35,285 nucleotides of DNA from Chloroflexota bacterium (GCA_012798455.1 JAAZNC010000035.1:1-35285), one strand, 5' to 3'. Numbered from the stretch's first letter, positions 15,048 through 24,931 are shown. Notes: generated by a model from the sequence alone, not told the origin. Translations and numbers: made by a program.

Positions 15048-18000
15048 ATGGAATTCCATATTTCTTCAAAAATTCGCAAGAAATATCAATTTGAGGATTC
15101 CCTATTCGCTTTCAATGGCAATGTCATCTTTGCCAATTTTCACGCTGCGCGTGTGTTTGCCCGGCATATCAATGAAAAACGAGATCTAATCACCCAGCCC
15201 GCCCTGACTGTGTATGCCGGGCAGGTCAATGCCCTGGGTCTGATCGATGAAATTCTGCATTACGTCATTTCCCAGTATCGAACACAAAAAATGCCCCGTC
15301 TTTATAAGGATATGGAAACGTTGCTGGTGAAGCAGCTTGGTAAACGCAGCTTGAATGCCTTGCTGCGCGCCTTCACACGTGAGTTTCCTCCCACTCCTGT
15401 TTTCAAAGGGATTCAGAGCGTCGATGAATATCTGGAGGATGAAACGGATGGTATCCCTAACCGCTTGGCATCCCTGGAAGAACTGTTGATACTGTGGATC
15501 ACCAACCAGAATCCCGCCTGCCAAATATACCAGGAACTATTTGCAGATCATGATTTGGTTGCCAAAACCTCTTATTCAAAGATGGTAAAAGTGTTGCAAG
15601 AATTTTTTACGACTCAACCCACTTTTGGACCGGACAATCAAAACCTGGTGGATATGCTGCGCAGTCCTGCCATCGCCGTGCCCGCGTCTCTGCGCGGTCA
15701 GTTAGATTACATCCGCAGTCGTTGGGGTGACCTGCTTGGGCACTACCTGCTTAAATTGCTCGGTTCCCTGAATCTCTTCTCGGAAGAAGAACAGTTACGT
15801 GGATTGGGACCCGGCCCTGTGCGTATTCCGGTGTATGGCAAGGGTACTCTGGGAGAATTGGAAGCGGAGCACTTCAGCCCGGACGCACACTGGATGCCTA
15901 ACCTGGTGTTGATTGCCAAGAATACTTACGTGTGGCTCGACCAACTCAGTAGACGCTATGGACGCTCCATCACTCACCTCGACCACATCCCCGATGAAGA
16001 ACTGGATACCTTGGCAGATTGGGGTTTTACTGGTCTATGGTTGATCGGATTGTGGGAACGCAGTCGGGCTTCTGCGCGCATCAAGCAGGCTTGCGGCAAT
16101 CCAGAAGCCATTGCCTCGGCTTACTCCCTCAAGGATTACCACATCGCCGACGACCTGGGTGGAGAAAGAGCCTTACAAGACCTGCGCGCCCGTTGCCAGC
16201 AGCGCGGTATTCGCCTAGCTAGCGACATGGTTCCCAATCACATGGCGATCGACTCGAATTGGGTGATCGAGCATCCGGATTGGTTCATCTCGCTGCCATT
16301 TTCACCATTTCCCTCCTATACTTTCAATGGTTCCAACTTGAGCGATGATGTGCGCAGTGAGATCTTCATTGAAGATCATTATTATGACCGTAGCGATGCG
16401 GCAGTGGTTTTCAAGTACCACGACAATCATACCAACCGTACTTCCTATATCTATCATGGCAATGACGGCACCAGTATGCCCTGGAATGATACCGCCCAAC
16501 TAAACTATTTAGATCCCAACGTGCGCGAGGCGATCATCCGCACTATTTTGGATGTTGCCCATCGCTTTCCCATCATCCGCTTTGACGCTGCTATGACCCT
16601 GGCGCGCCGCCATTACCAGCGCCTGTGGTTCCCTTTGCCCGGCGGAGGTTGCGATATTCCCTCACGCAGTGATTTCAGTTTGCCGCAGGATATCTTCGAT
16701 CAGTACATGCCGGAGGAATTCTGGCGTGAGGTGGTCGATCGCGTGGCAGCTGAAGCGCCTGATACCCTCCTGCTGGCGGAAGCTTTCTGGTTGATGGAAG
16801 GGTACTTTGTGCGTACACTAGGTATGCACCGCGTCTATAATTCTGCTTTCATGAACCTGCTGCGCGATGAGGATAACGATAAATATCGTCAGGTCATGAA
16901 GAACACGCTTGAATTCGATCCGCAGATACTCAAGCGCTATGTCAATTTCATGAACAATCCGGATGAAGAAACCGCCGCCACCCAATTTGGCAAAGACAAT
17001 AAATATTTTGGCATCTGCACGCTCATGTCGACCATGCCGGGTCTGCCTATGTTCGGGCATGGTCAAGTCGAGGGGCTGACCGAGAAATATGGCATGGAGT
17101 ACAAACATGCCTATTGGGATGAACAGCCGGACCAATCGTTGGTGCAGCGGCACGAATGGCAGATCTTCCCGTTCCTGAAAAAACGCTATCTCTTTGCGGG
17201 AGTGGACAATTTTTACCTGTACGATTTCTATGATGGGCAGGGCATGGTAGATGAGAACGTTTTTGCTTACTCCAATCGAGTGGGACAGGAACGTGCACTG
17301 ATCGTTTATCACAATCGTTTTGGCGATACCGCAGGTTGGATACACACCAGTGTAACCTTTATGGATAAAAACCGGGGAATCTTGCGCCAGGTGGATTTCC
17401 GTAACGGCATGGATCTGCCCGATGGAATGCATACTTTTATCCTTTTCTGTGATAGTCTTTCTGGATTGTTCTACATTCGTAATTGTCATGAGGTCGCCCA
17501 GCATGGATTATATGTGCAGTTGGATGCTTATCGTGCGCACGTCTTTATGGATTTTCAGATCGTGGAAGATGATGAACAGTGCACCTGGCAACAGGTGCAC
17601 GATACCCTCAATGGGCGTGGCACAGCGGATATCCAAGCGCTGCATTGGGAACTGCCGTTGCGTCCTTTGTTGCAACCGTGGCGCGAGATTGCCAATTCTG
17701 TCTATTTGAATTATCTGCTTGAACAGCGCCCGCGTGCCCATGCAGAAGAAGTCCCGTCTGCCCTCGTGAATGAAGCCACCCACAAACTGGATAATCTAAT
17801 TCATGGTGCAATTTCTTTGAAAGGAATGGATGTAGAGGATTGGGATGCGGTGCATGCCGATTTCAGTAAGCGATTTTCTGCTTTCTTCCAGGTGGAATGG
17901 ATCGACCAGTTGCGTCCTGCTTCTGCTTCACAACTACTGGAGGATGTTTCTGATTGGATGCGCTTACAAACTTTTCCGGAGATATGGCTGGCGGGGATGT

Positions 18001-18503
18001 GCTGGACATATCTGGAGGGTTTGCGGTTGGCATTGAATTTAAATGAAGTGCATTTCCAGGCGCTGGCACAGGAGTGGCACATCTTCTCGATCCTCGAATC
18101 TGCCCTGTGGCAGGTTCACGATCTCACCCATGAACCATCCTTTATTATTCGCCAGACCATTTTCCTGCTGAAGGTAAAAGGTTGGTTTCGCCATATCCAG
18201 CGCCGTTCCCTTGCTATTCCCTTACGAGAATGGATGGACGATGATCTCATGCGGGAATTCTTGCAGGTCAATGATTTTGATGGCAGGACGTGGTTAGGCA
18301 AAGAAGCTTGTGATCAGGCACTAGCGTTGTTGACATTGGAGGGAGGGTTGGAGGTACTACAGGTCTACCATCCCGGCAGCGCTCGTGCCCAACAGCGTCT
18401 TGAGCGGTTGGCAGGGACAATCAATCGCCTGAGAGAGATGGTTGAAAAATCGCAATATGATGTGAAGCACCTGCAAGAATTGCTTGCTCAACACCCTTCT
18501 TGA
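15048..18503 (+). CDS. Large GH13 alpha-amylase-family protein
   Basis: A 1151-residue protein, no signal peptide, probably cytosolic. An N-terminal region of about 280 residues, mainly helical, is followed by a GH13 barrel (about 290-720). The four conserved regions are visible: DMVPNH (Asp393), IIRFDAA with the nucleophile Asp513, LLLAEAFW with the acid/base Glu578, and NNPDEE with Asp639 in place of the usual NHD. A helical C-terminal region (about 860-1151) is not recognised. The family hydrolyses or transfers alpha-glucans; the size is about twice an ordinary amylase. It converges on the GH57 gene with a 16-base overlap, so both probably belong to glycogen or maltodextrin turnover. Hydrolase and transferase activity cannot be told apart here. 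Confidence 0.85.
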   Translation: MEFHISSKIRKKYQFEDSLFAFNGNVIFANFHAARVFARHINEKRDLITQPALTVYAGQVNALGLIDEILHYVISQYRTQKMPRLYKDMETLLVKQLGKRSLNALLRAFTREFPPTPVFKGIQSVDEYLEDETDGIPNRLASLEELLILWITNQNPACQIYQELFADHDLVAKTSYSKMVKVLQEFFTTQPTFGPDNQNLVDMLRSPAIAVPASLRGQLDYIRSRWGDLLGHYLLKLLGSLNLFSEEEQLRGLGPGPVRIPVYGKGTLGELEAEHFSPDAHWMPNLVLIAKNTYVWLDQLSRRYGRSITHLDHIPDEELDTLADWGFTGLWLIGLWERSRASARIKQACGNPEAIASAYSLKDYHIADDLGGERALQDLRARCQQRGIRLASDMVPNHMAIDSNWVIEHPDWFISLPFSPFPSYTFNGSNLSDDVRSEIFIEDHYYDRSDAAVVFKYHDNHTNRTSYIYHGNDGTSMPWNDTAQLNYLDPNVREAIIRTILDVAHRFPIIRFDAAMTLARRHYQRLWFPLPGGGCDIPSRSDFSLPQDIFDQYMPEEFWREVVDRVAAEAPDTLLLAEAFWLMEGYFVRTLGMHRVYNSAFMNLLRDEDNDKYRQVMKNTLEFDPQILKRYVNFMNNPDEETAATQFGKDNKYFGICTLMSTMPGLPMFGHGQVEGLTEKYGMEYKHAYWDEQPDQSLVQRHEWQIFPFLKKRYLFAGVDNFYLYDFYDGQGMVDENVFAYSNRVGQERALIVYHNRFGDTAGWIHTSVTFMDKNRGILRQVDFRNGMDLPDGMHTFILFCDSLSGLFYIRNCHEVAQHGLYVQLDAYRAHVFMDFQIVEDDEQCTWQQVHDTLNGRGTADIQALHWELPLRPLLQPWREIANSVYLNYLLEQRPRAHAEEVPSALVNEATHKLDNLIHGAISLKGMDVEDWDAVHADFSKRFSAFFQVEWIDQLRPASASQLLEDVSDWMRLQTFPEIWLAGMCWTYLEGLRLALNLNEVHFQALAQEWHIFSILESALWQVHDLTHEPSFIIRQTIFLLKVKGWFRHIQRRSLAIPLREWMDDDLMREFLQVNDFDGRTWLGKEACDQALALLTLEGGLEVLQVYHPGSARAQQRLERLAGTINRLREMVEKSQYDVKHLQELLAQHPS

Positions 18504-19906
18504 TCGAGTTTCATCTCGAAGTTTTTTAGATAGCCCAAGAAAGCGATATCCCCCGTCAAACTGGAGACCTCGCTGTGTGCCTGTGCCAGGATATCGATGA
18601 TCCCTGTTGCTGGGTTTGTCCCGGTAGCTTGTTCCACCAATCCGGCGGCATGAGCGGCATATTTAAGAGTGTTCAGCAACTCGATACGATCGAGATCAAA
18701 GAAAAACCAGGCATCAGAAGAGAACATGCACAAGCGGTCATGTTCTGCTTCCAAAAGCAGTCTGACCAGTGACCGCTGACCGGGGGTTAATTGCTGATTG
18801 GCATGCTGGTCGATCAGTTCTTCCACGCTGGTGCTGCCTAACAGTACGTCCACGTATTCATCGCGTAATTTCCATCCATCGCGGATCAGATTATGCAGGT
18901 GATTTTCGAAAACGCTGTCGATGGCATCCGCTAATGCGTTCAAGAAATCGCGCACCGGTTTTTTCCAGGTAGCAGAAGGTGCGTCACCACACACGTTGCG
19001 CCAGCGTTCGATACCGTGATGGCAGCTCCACGAGGTGTTTTCCAATACCTCGGTGCTTTGTTCAACAACATGGTCACGCAGCCACAAGGCTGGATAATCG
19101 TGCTGGATGCCGGTCTTTTCCACGGCTCCATCCAGTAAATAGCTTAAAAAACGCTCCCGGAAGAGCTGGTGATGCCCGTACAATTCTCCATCAGAGGCGG
19201 CTAGCATGAATCGGTTGTGATCGACGCTCAATGCATTGATCTGGGGGATCAGCCAGTTCTGCACAAACGTATCCGCGTTTTCAGTAGCACTGGGGTTAAA
19301 ACTGATTTCCCCGGACAGAAAGGAATTGTAAAAAAAGACGATCATCTCCTGTTGGTTGGGCAGTTGCACGCGGTAGGGTTGCGTGATATCCAGTTTAGGA
19401 TCTTTCGCCTGCCACGGTGCCAGGATGGTAAATTCGATGTCATGTTCTTGCAGGGCCTGCAAAGATGCCAGGTCCATGGCGGTTTCTGGCAGCCACATGC
19501 CTTTTGGTTCATGACCAAAACGGGTAACGTAATCTTTGATTCCCCAGCAGATCATGGTGCGCTTATCACGCTCACTCGCCAGAGGCATAATGATGTGATA
19601 ATAAGGTTGCGCCATGGCATTACTGATGCCGGTGCGCTGGTAAACCAGCTTTTCCTGATCGCTGATTGCACGTACGGTTTCGGGGTGGTGTTTTTCCATC
19701 CACGCGAACAGAGTTGGTCCGATATTGAAGGACATCTTTTGGAAGTTTCCAGTCTGCGCATTGGGCAGGTAGCATTCCTGGAAGATGCGTTCTGTCCAAT
19801 TGCCGTAGGATCCAGCGCCGTATTCGTTGGGGATTTCTCCGCTGAAAGGATCCTCTCTGGGAGGTTGATAAAAATGTCCGTGGATGCCAAAATGGTTTTT
19901 CGCCAT
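18488..19906 (-). CDS. GH57-family alpha-glucan-active enzyme
   Basis: A 472-residue protein of the GH57 (beta/alpha)7-barrel type. Motifs are HGHFYQPPRE (9-18; region 1), GMWLPETAMD with nucleophile Glu141 (region 3), and AASDGELYGHH with acid/base Asp239 (region 4). No signal peptide is visible, so it is cytosolic. GH57 members are amylases, 4-alpha-glucanotransferases, branching enzymes or amylopullulanases; the motifs here do not choose among them. After the catalytic part comes a helical C-terminal region typical of the family. It is transcribed towards the GH13 gene and the two stop codons lie in the 16-base overlap. It has no clear upstream ribosome box in the few bases before the ATG (AAGGAAAATTATTC gives a weak AAGGA). 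Confidence 0.85.
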   Translation of the reverse strand: MAKNHFGIHGHFYQPPREDPFSGEIPNEYGAGSYGNWTERIFQECYLPNAQTGNFQKMSFNIGPTLFAWMEKHHPETVRAISDQEKLVYQRTGISNAMAQPYYHIIMPLASERDKRTMICWGIKDYVTRFGHEPKGMWLPETAMDLASLQALQEHDIEFTILAPWQAKDPKLDITQPYRVQLPNQQEMIVFFYNSFLSGEISFNPSATENADTFVQNWLIPQINALSVDHNRFMLAASDGELYGHHQLFRERFLSYLLDGAVEKTGIQHDYPALWLRDHVVEQSTEVLENTSWSCHHGIERWRNVCGDAPSATWKKPVRDFLNALADAIDSVFENHLHNLIRDGWKLRDEYVDVLLGSTSVEELIDQHANQQLTPGQRSLVRLLLEAEHDRLCMFSSDAWFFFDLDRIELLNTLKYAAHAAGLVEQATGTNPATGIIDILAQAHSEVSSLTGDIAFLGYLKNFEMKLDQEGC

Positions 19907-19976
19907 GAATAATTTTCCTTGAAAAAGATTGATCCAACCTCGTCATTGTACCGTAAAAGTGATAAGTAAATATTTC

Positions 19977-20016
19977 AAAAAACCTCCTCCATTTGAATAT
20001 TTGAATGGAGGAGGTT
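19977..20016 (-). terminator. Intrinsic terminator of the LVIVD/beta-helix gene
   Basis: AACCTCCTCCATT (19981-19993) and AATGGAGGAGGTT (20004-20016) form a 13-bp stem with a 10-base loop. On the minus strand it is followed by a run of T (A run at 19977-19982). It ends the gene whose stop is at 20038. Confidence 0.85.
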
Positions 20017-20037
20017 GAATTTTAATTATTTGAATGA

Positions 20038-23000
20038 CTAATTATTGTTGCTGACACACTTATCTGGCAAATTACCCTCATCGATTGTGACATTGATGGC
20101 TGTCGAAAAGCCAGAGGTGTTCCCCATCCCGTCAATTGCCAGAGCGACGATCTGCTTTCCTTCGATTGCAGTACAACTTTCCCATTGGAAAGTCCCATCT
20201 GCAGCTGCTGTAGTTTTTCCTAAATAAAAGGTGTTGTTATCCTCGATCTGGTAGATTTCTATCAGGCAGGTTGGGCAAGCCGTACCACTGACGGTATAAG
20301 TTGTAGCACTGTCAATGGTAGGAGCCGCCAGATTGAGATTCCCATTTTCTACTAGGAAAATAGCGTTATCCGCTTTCATGCTGAAGGTATTGGAGCGTAT
20401 TAGATTAGCCGTGCCGTAATCCACACGAACAGCGTTCGATTTCATATTGAAAGTATTTCCCTGGACATAATTATTCGATGAATAATTCTCAAAGAATACA
20501 CCGGCTACATCTGAACCGCTGATGGTATTCCCGGCGATATAGTGGTATTCAATGCCCGGATCACCGATGCGCAGACTGATATCTTTTGTGGAGATACGGT
20601 TGCCCTCGCTTGTTGTGAAACCGCCGATGATGTCGTGTTTTTGCCCCATGTTGATGGCAATTCCGACATTGCCTTCGAGCATTTTCTCGCCGCTGGCATC
20701 CAACCCGATGATGTTGCCCAGGATGATATTGTCGGTGACGCCGTATCCGTTCAAATTGATCCCAATTTGGTTGCCGCTGATCAGGTTGCCCTCTCCCTCA
20801 GCGGTGCCACCTACCCGGTTGTAGCTCACTGTCCAGATGGTCAAGCCGGTGTTATTGGGAATAGCTTTGGTGCCAGTGATATCGGTGCCGATGTAATTGC
20901 CGATCACGGAGTTCTGGTAGCTGTTGGGATCGCTCATGATGATGCCCAGATCACTGCCGCTGATGATATTACGCATTTCAGGCTGGGTTCCACCAATGAC
21001 AGTATTGGATGCGCCTGATTCGATAATGATATTGGATTGGGAATCAGTCCGAATGGCTTTGCTTCCGGTTATATCCAGTCCGATCAGGTTGCCCATTACC
21101 TGAGTGTGATTGCCCCAGGTGTCCAGATTGCTGAAGGTGTTGCCGCTGATCACATTTCCTTCTCCCTCGCTGGTTCCACCCACAAGGGTATCCTTGCACC
21201 ATTCTGAGATGAACACTCCGTAATAATTAGGGAAGGCGCTGGTTCCCTTGACGTCGGTACCGATCAGGTTACCGCTGACGACATTGTTGTTGCCATACAG
21301 GATGATGCCATTGATCCCATTCCCGCTTAACAAGTTACCTTCACCGAGGGGACCCTCACCAACCAGACGATTTCCACCGATCTGATTGTTATCACCATTG
21401 ATGCGAATTCCATTTTCGGGGAAATTGATGATCTGCAGACCCTTGATAACACTGTTGGAAGTATAAAATTCAAGCCCTGTGCCTGATTCTAGCTGGCTGC
21501 CATCCACGATCACTCCGGCGTTGCTGGCATCGATGGTAATAGAATTGATCTGGTCGATAGTGGGCAGCGGTGAAAGCACCTGAATGGTTGTGGGTTTGGA
21601 GGGTGAGAAGACCTGGGTATCGAAATCGATCACCATCCCGTCGCTCTGGTTGAAAAGACATTCTCGCAGGCTGCCCACCCCATCATCTGCAGCACTGGTC
21701 ACGGTACAGCTGCTGGAAGGCTGAAAGGTTGAATCCCCTTTTGCATAATCATTTATCCCACTAAAATCCCGGGCAGGATAAGTGTAGCTGATGTTTTGAA
21801 CGTCTGGCTGTTTCAATTCACTGCTGGCAGGTAAGATGTTTTCAATGGGGACCTGCATCCCCGTGCTGCTGTGGTCTCTTTGGTAGATCAGCAGCCCGCC
21901 GAAGCTATCTGCCACCAACATGGTATTCCCATGCACAAAGCAGTCATAGGCAATGCCGGGAGTATCCACAGTTTTAAGCAGAAGCGGTTCTTCAATATTC
22001 GTGAGATCAACCATCTGGATGCCAGCGCCGAGGCAGCTAAGATATGCCATGCTGCCATCCAGGAAGATTTCCATCACCGTTCCCGGAACAGTTAGTTCCG
22101 AAATCTTTCTGGGGGATGAAGGATTGCTCACGTCGACCAGCATGATGCCGCTTTCACTGGATGTCACGATAGTGTTTTCATCAAGGAATATGATCCCTTC
22201 ACCTGCACTGGTTCGTTCAAGAGTGCTGATCTGTGCCAGGTTGGCTGGGTCGCTGATGTCGACCAATTGCAACTGGTTGTTGTTCACCGAGATCAACAAA
22301 TTTTCTTGGGCATCGGCGTTGATAGGGTTCTCGAAGGGAATACGGTTGATCACCATTGGCTGGTTGGGGTTCCGCACATCCACTACGCCGTCAAAGTTTT
22401 CACCGGGGATGAAAATATAGCCATTGGAATAAGCCATGGAGCGAAATGCCATATTGAATACTGCTTCATCGTTGGGAACCTGCCCCAATAATTGCGGTTC
22501 GAGCGGATTACTGATGTCGAAGATACGCAACGGGTAATCAGTTGCCAGATGCGTGGATAAATATGCAATATCATCCTCGACTAATACTTTATTGGCATAA
22601 CCGCCTTCCGTATCGAACCAGGCGGTTTCTGCAGGGCTGTTGGGATCACTAAGATCAATGGTACGCATTCCCGATAAACCGGCTGCAACGTATGCGGTCC
22701 TGCCGTTCATGGTCACGCGTCTGGCATCCAGGATTGGTAAATAACGGTCGAGCAGAGTGAGATTGTGGGTATTGGAAAGATCGAAGACCAACAACCCTTT
22801 TTCCTTATCGGTAACATAGGCGTTTTCACCGTTCAATACACCCTGGTAGGTGAACCCGGTATCCGGGTACACGCCTTGCAGATTGGGTGCCTGACCGGAA
22901 ATGTCATACAGGCGGATACCGTCCGTTCCATCCATTACCAGCAAGTTGCTGCTCTGAATGGTCACATCCATTACCCATCCATCAGTGGGGATGGCTTCCA

Positions 23001-23739
23001 ATACTTTGGGTGATAGCGGATCAGAAATATCCACCACTCCGATGCCTCCCCAGGCAGCCGCGCTGAAAAGGCGGTTTCCAGAGAGTACCAGCCCGTATTG
23101 AAATCCATCTATATTATAAATGCCGACTTCTTGCGGTTGTTCGATATTGGTGAGATCAACTACTAGCAGCCCGCTGCCGCCCCCGGCTGCATAAAGTGTG
23201 TTCCCGGATATTTCTACATCATAAGCATACGCCAGCGGATAAGCTTCACTCACCCAGGCAGGTTCTGATGGCTGTGAGATATCCAGCACCTGGATGCCAT
23301 TGGGTCCATCAGCCAGGATAGCATGGCTTCCTTTGATGGTGATGTCTTCTGTATAACCAAGGGTGTTATACGTTCCTACCAACCTGGGTGATGCCGGGTC
23401 GGAAACGTCCAATATCTGCATACCTGCAGTGCCACAAGCAGCCAATAAATAACCAGAACCATTACTGGTCAGGCTCTCCACAAAATTAGGCAGGATCGGG
23501 CTGCTCCCCAGCAATATTGGGTTGCCCGGATCGCTGATATCAAAACTTTCAATATGCATACCCACCCCTGCATAGAGGGTCTGTCCCTGAATCACCACTG
23601 CCTGGGTGGTGCCACCAACCTGTGAGGTTAAAGACCATGTATCTTCCGGGTTTTGGGCAGCGGCAAAAATTGGATTGGAAATGAGTGTAGATAGAAACGA
23701 AATTGACAAACAAAGCCTGAGCAAGAATCCCTTTTTCAT
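20038..23739 (-). CDS. Secreted LVIVD-repeat beta-propeller / right-handed beta-helix protein
   Basis: A 1233-residue exported protein. A signal peptide (1-27, ending NPIFAAA) precedes about 620 residues with 13 copies of an LVIVD-type repeat (pattern hhhhDhS-P-x-h), enough for two propeller blades sets. A CSLREA-like segment begins at Cys678 (TSAADDGVGSLREC), followed by a beta-helix of parallel coils with recurring GNLIGTD and EGNLISGN turns (about 740-1090). An Ig-like domain with two pairs of cysteines closes it (about 1100-1233). No anchor or sorting signal is seen, so it is probably released or loosely bound. GAGGAG lies six bases before the ATG. Such proteins are common in Chloroflexota as adhesive or polysaccharide-binding factors; enzymatic activity is not proven. 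Terminator and promoter make it a single gene. Confidence 0.8.
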   Translation of the reverse strand: MKKGFLLRLCLSISFLSTLISNPIFAAAQNPEDTWSLTSQVGGTTQAVVIQGQTLYAGVGMHIESFDISDPGNPILLGSSPILPNFVESLTSNGSGYLLAACGTAGMQILDVSDPASPRLVGTYNTLGYTEDITIKGSHAILADGPNGIQVLDISQPSEPAWVSEAYPLAYAYDVEISGNTLYAAGGGSGLLVVDLTNIEQPQEVGIYNIDGFQYGLVLSGNRLFSAAAWGGIGVVDISDPLSPKVLEAIPTDGWVMDVTIQSSNLLVMDGTDGIRLYDISGQAPNLQGVYPDTGFTYQGVLNGENAYVTDKEKGLLVFDLSNTHNLTLLDRYLPILDARRVTMNGRTAYVAAGLSGMRTIDLSDPNSPAETAWFDTEGGYANKVLVEDDIAYLSTHLATDYPLRIFDISNPLEPQLLGQVPNDEAVFNMAFRSMAYSNGYIFIPGENFDGVVDVRNPNQPMVINRIPFENPINADAQENLLISVNNNQLQLVDISDPANLAQISTLERTSAGEGIIFLDENTIVTSSESGIMLVDVSNPSSPRKISELTVPGTVMEIFLDGSMAYLSCLGAGIQMVDLTNIEEPLLLKTVDTPGIAYDCFVHGNTMLVADSFGGLLIYQRDHSSTGMQVPIENILPASSELKQPDVQNISYTYPARDFSGINDYAKGDSTFQPSSSCTVTSAADDGVGSLRECLFNQSDGMVIDFDTQVFSPSKPTTIQVLSPLPTIDQINSITIDASNAGVIVDGSQLESGTGLEFYTSNSVIKGLQIINFPENGIRINGDNNQIGGNRLVGEGPLGEGNLLSGNGINGIILYGNNNVVSGNLIGTDVKGTSAFPNYYGVFISEWCKDTLVGGTSEGEGNVISGNTFSNLDTWGNHTQVMGNLIGLDITGSKAIRTDSQSNIIIESGASNTVIGGTQPEMRNIISGSDLGIIMSDPNSYQNSVIGNYIGTDITGTKAIPNNTGLTIWTVSYNRVGGTAEGEGNLISGNQIGINLNGYGVTDNIILGNIIGLDASGEKMLEGNVGIAINMGQKHDIIGGFTTSEGNRISTKDISLRIGDPGIEYHYIAGNTISGSDVAGVFFENYSSNNYVQGNTFNMKSNAVRVDYGTANLIRSNTFSMKADNAIFLVENGNLNLAAPTIDSATTYTVSGTACPTCLIEIYQIEDNNTFYLGKTTAAADGTFQWESCTAIEGKQIVALAIDGMGNTSGFSTAINVTIDEGNLPDKCVSNNN

Positions 23740-23804
23740 TGTATTCTCCTCGATCGATTAAATTAACTAACTAGACTTTGCAGGGAAGACATACCCCTAA
23801 GTGA

Positions 23805-23813
23805 ATTATAGCA
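23805..23813 (-). promoter_or_regulatory. Extended -10 promoter of the LVIVD/beta-helix gene
   Basis: Minus-strand TGCTATAAT is a perfect extended -10 element. It predicts a start near 23798 and a leader of about 59 bases before the ATG at 23739. No good -35 box is seen, as is usual for extended -10 promoters. Confidence 0.5.
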
Positions 23814-23877
23814 AGATTCGTTTTTTATAAGAAGAGTTTTATTCTGAAGAAAAGAAATGTATATTTATTCAAATGGC

Positions 23878-23913
23878 AAAATAAAGATGAGGTGATCATT
23901 TCTGACTACCTCA
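23878..23913 (-). terminator. Intrinsic terminator of the SDR gene
   Basis: On the minus strand TGAGGT (from 23913) pairs with ACCTCA (to 23888), with further pairing GTCA/TGAT inside and a GAAA loop, then a T-rich tail (TCTTTATTTT). It lies 26 bases after the SDR stop. Confidence 0.7.
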
Positions 23914-23938
23914 CCTTACAATTTTCTTCAGGCTGAAT

Positions 23939-24754
23939 CTAACTTAACAGATACCCTCCATCAACTACGATAGTTTCTCCGGTAATATATGCGGCTGCAT
24001 CACTCGCCAAGAACAATGCCACGGTGGCGATCTCATCCGGTTCACCCTGTCGTCCCAATGGGATACGTGCAGTGAAAGCTTTTCCCATTTCGTTGATCTG
24101 TTCTTGTGTTAATCCGGCGGCCTTGATCATGGCTGCCGAACTCTGGGTGGCTCCGGGTGTTTCGATTCCGCCGGGTGCAATGGCATTTACCAAAATACCC
24201 TGCTTGCCCCATTCCATGGCTAATGACTTGGTCATCATTACCACTCCGCCTTTCGAGGAATCGTAATGCACCAGATTCCCGGTGGGGTGGATGGCATCAA
24301 TGGATGCGATATTGATGATCTTCCCACTATGTTTGCCTTCGATCATTTTTTGCGCTGCTTTTTGTGTGAAGAAGAAAGTACCTTTCAGGTTGATATCCAG
24401 CACACGATCCCAACCTTCTTCGGTCATGTTCAAGGCGGGTGTGAAGGGGAACACTCCGGCGTTATTTACCAAAATATCAATGCTGCCAAATCTATTAACG
24501 GTAAAATCGACTGCATTTTCGATATCAGCCATTTTGCTTATATTGGTCTTGATGAATTCGATTTTTCTGCCTTGCCGGTTGAGTTCTTGTTTGGTTTGCT
24601 CACCATGTTCTTGATTGATATCCGCGATCACTACTACTGCACCGGCTTCACTGAGCCGTTCTACAATGCTTCTCCCGATACCCATTGATCCACCTGTTAC
24701 GATGGCGGTTTTTCCGCTCAGGTTGAATAATTGAGGTATTGTTTTTGAAGACAT
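23939..24754 (-). CDS. Short-chain dehydrogenase/reductase (SDR, 3-oxoacyl reductase or sugar/alcohol dehydrogenase type)
   Basis: A 271-residue cytosolic NAD(P)-dependent oxidoreductase. The glycine motif GGSMGIG and NNAG are in the Rossmann half; NIASIDAIHPTGNLVHYDSSKGG supplies the catalytic Ser, Tyr and Lys (Y-D-S-S-K). The C-terminus (AAAYITGETIVVDGGYLLS) is standard. I start it at ATG 24754, where GGAGG lies six bases upstream; a longer reading frame to 24865 adds 37 residues rich in hydrophobic amino acids but without a ribosome site. Aldehyde or ketone substrate is unknown; classical SDRs of this size include gluconate 5-dehydrogenase and glucose dehydrogenase types. The region upstream (24760-24830) is AT-rich with small palindromes such as AAATATAATATTT. 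Confidence 0.85.
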   Translation of the reverse strand: MSSKTIPQLFNLSGKTAIVTGGSMGIGRSIVERLSEAGAVVVIADINQEHGEQTKQELNRQGRKIEFIKTNISKMADIENAVDFTVNRFGSIDILVNNAGVFPFTPALNMTEEGWDRVLDINLKGTFFFTQKAAQKMIEGKHSGKIINIASIDAIHPTGNLVHYDSSKGGVVMMTKSLAMEWGKQGILVNAIAPGGIETPGATQSSAAMIKAAGLTQEQINEMGKAFTARIPLGRQGEPDEIATVALFLASDAAAYITGETIVVDGGYLLS

Positions 24755-24931
24755 TTTTACCTCCGTCTTAAATATAATATTTATCTTAATAATGATAAAA
24801 ATTAATAGGGAACTTTGATATAAGAAAATTATCTGAACCATCCAGAAAGTCCAGTGGGACTTCAATGAGGTTGATGACCTGTAGGAGATTTTCCACTTTT
24901 ATTTTCCGGTTGTTCACGCCACGTTAGTCTT

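Noticed and set aside
16818-17504. Minus-strand open frame of 228 codons opposite the GH13 gene
   Set aside because: It lies across the conserved GH13 region, shows no known motif and has no start signal; shadow frame.
19217-19912. Plus-strand open frame of 231 codons opposite the GH57 gene
   Set aside because: It is antisense to the GH57 catalytic motifs and lacks a ribosome site.
20542-21018. Plus-strand frame of 158 codons, Asp/Val/Ala-rich, within the beta-helix gene
   Set aside because: Its regularity mirrors the beta-helix repeats on the other strand; no independent coding evidence.
20740-21480. Possible CRISPR or tandem DNA repeat in the beta-helix region
   Set aside because: Similarity is at protein level with degenerate codons and uneven spacing; no direct repeats with unique spacers.
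24266-24688. Plus-strand frame of 140 codons opposite the SDR gene
   Set aside because: Antisense to the SDR catalytic and cofactor motifs, without a ribosome site.
24755-24865. N-terminal extension of the SDR protein (37 residues)
   Set aside because: Hydrophobic and unlike the family; the ATG at 24754 has a proper GGAGG site.
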